Positions 6,099 through 6,338 of a stretch of 6,338 bases of DNA are shown here, one piece after another. Within the stretch, counting starts at the first letter, position 1. Each line of letters starts with the position of its first letter. A program made the translations under genes and the position numbers. The notes beneath the pieces were generated by a model. It made no database searches. It was not told where the DNA came from and saw only the letters and a program-made list of their open reading frames with translations. Origin of the DNA: an uncultured Peptoniphilus sp. (GTDB taxonomy: Bacteria > Bacillota > Clostridia > Tissierellales > Peptoniphilaceae); assembly GCF_943913915.1 (NCBI RefSeq), contig NZ_CALUAA010000029.1, forward strand, positions 1-6,338, given 5' to 3'.

Positions 6099-6260
6099 AT
6101 GGACAAATATGAATGCACACTTTGCGGTTACATTTATGACCCCGCTGAAGGCGATCCGGACAACGGCGTAAAAGCAGGCACTGCTTTTAATGATCTTCCC
6201 GCTGATTGGGAATGCCCCCTTTGCGGCGCAAGCAAAGACGACTTTGAAAAAGTTGCATAA
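6099..6260 (+). CDS. rub: Rubredoxin
   Basis: Small cytoplasmic iron protein carrying a mononuclear Fe(Cys)4 centre. In anaerobes it transfers single electrons, often to enzymes that detoxify oxygen or peroxide (rubrerythrin, flavodiiron protein, desulfoferrodoxin). The 53-residue product is the normal length for a clostridial rubredoxin. Ligands are C6 and C9 (CTLCGYIYDP) and C39 and C42 (CPLCGASKDDF), with the usual ADWECP aromatic-core segment and an acidic composition. The start is supported by AAAGGAG eight bases upstream. It is the only plus-strand gene and appears monocistronic, with its own -10 box in a divergent intergenic region. No terminator is seen in the 24 bases between the stop and a probable insertion-sequence end, so its native downstream sequence may have been displaced. 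The redox partner is not in the window. Confidence 0.97.
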   Translation: MDKYECTLCGYIYDPAEGDPDNGVKAGTAFNDLPADWECPLCGASKDDFEKVA

Positions 6261-6284
6261 ATAATCAAAAAGAGTGCGGAATAA

Positions 6285-6308
6285 TGTGGTGACCCCATAA
6301 AGTTGGAC
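6285..6308 (+). mobile_element. Possible left terminal repeat of an IS3-family (IS150-like) element
   Basis: From 6285 the sequence begins TGTGGTGACCCC and continues ATAAAGTTGGAC. From memory this resembles the terminal inverted repeats of many IS150-group elements in Firmicutes, which start TG and contain TGACCCC followed by A-rich AAGTTAGACA-like sequence. The body of the element would lie to the right, outside the window, so no transposase is visible. Whether it is the left or right end, and whether a short target duplication exists, cannot be judged here. Confidence 0.45.
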
Positions 6309-6316
6309 CAAATACC

Positions 6317-6338
6317 AGAGAGAATTTTTATTCTCTCT
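6317..6338 (+). terminator. Hairpin at the right window edge
   Basis: AGAGAGAAT (6317-6325) pairs perfectly with ATTCTCTCT (6330-6338) around TTTT: nine base pairs that end on the last base of the window. It may be a terminator, for rubredoxin or for transcription entering an insertion sequence. The downstream T-run, if any, is out of view, so the stem could also be longer. Confidence 0.45.

Noticed and set aside
6030..6311. Minus-strand open frame of 93 codons at the right end
   Set aside because: It runs antisense through the rubredoxin gene and its promoter; the plus-strand rubredoxin is unmistakable.

Overview
The window looks like ordinary chromosome from an anaerobic Bacillota (clostridia-like) bacterium. 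Pointers are the mid-range GC, strong Shine-Dalgarno sites (AGGAGG, AAAGGAG), Rho-independent terminators, a small rubredoxin, a CvfB-type S1 protein, and an RsbW/SpoIIAB-like kinase fold. A Tissierellia/Peptoniphilaceae-type host would fit, but that placement is inference. Almost everything is on the minus strand; only the rubredoxin gene at the right end is on the plus strand.

Layout, read in the direction of minus-strand transcription (right to left). 5542-5937 encodes an orphan ATP-binding anti-sigma-factor-like protein. 5430-5541 is the typA leader, with a TATAAT box and a terminator-like hairpin between that box and the gene. 3609-5429 is typA (BipA), a translational GTPase. It is followed six to nine bases later by a YbaK/EbsC-family aminoacyl-tRNA deacylase (3135-3599), whose ribosome site overlaps the typA stop. 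A single-gene unit follows: an extended -10 promoter (about 3084-3092), a 94-residue polybasic one-pass membrane protein (2778-3062) and a very clear terminator (2747-2779). The last unit is a tightly overlapping three-gene set: an unrecognised 190-residue protein (2099-2671), CvfB (1296-2102, ATGA overlap) and RlmD 23S rRNA methyltransferase (start 1296, TAATG overlap), which leaves the window at base 1.

Plus strand: a divergent 161-bp control region (5938-6098) leads to a 53-residue rubredoxin (6099-6260). 24 bases past its stop the sequence changes to something that resembles the terminal inverted repeat of an IS3-family (IS150-like) insertion sequence, followed by a hairpin that ends at the window edge.

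Functional theme: most recognisable genes concern translation and RNA: ribosome-associated GTPase, tRNA editing, S1 RNA-binding protein and rRNA methylation. The rubredoxin belongs to anaerobic electron transfer and oxygen defence. I found no CRISPR array, tRNA, rRNA or obvious defence system. The most noteworthy items are the possible IS boundary, the typA leader hairpin, the polybasic membrane protein, the unknown gene locked into the cvfB-rlmD operon, and the orphan RsbW-like protein with cysteines in its ATP lid. No gap without a gene exceeds about 160 bases.
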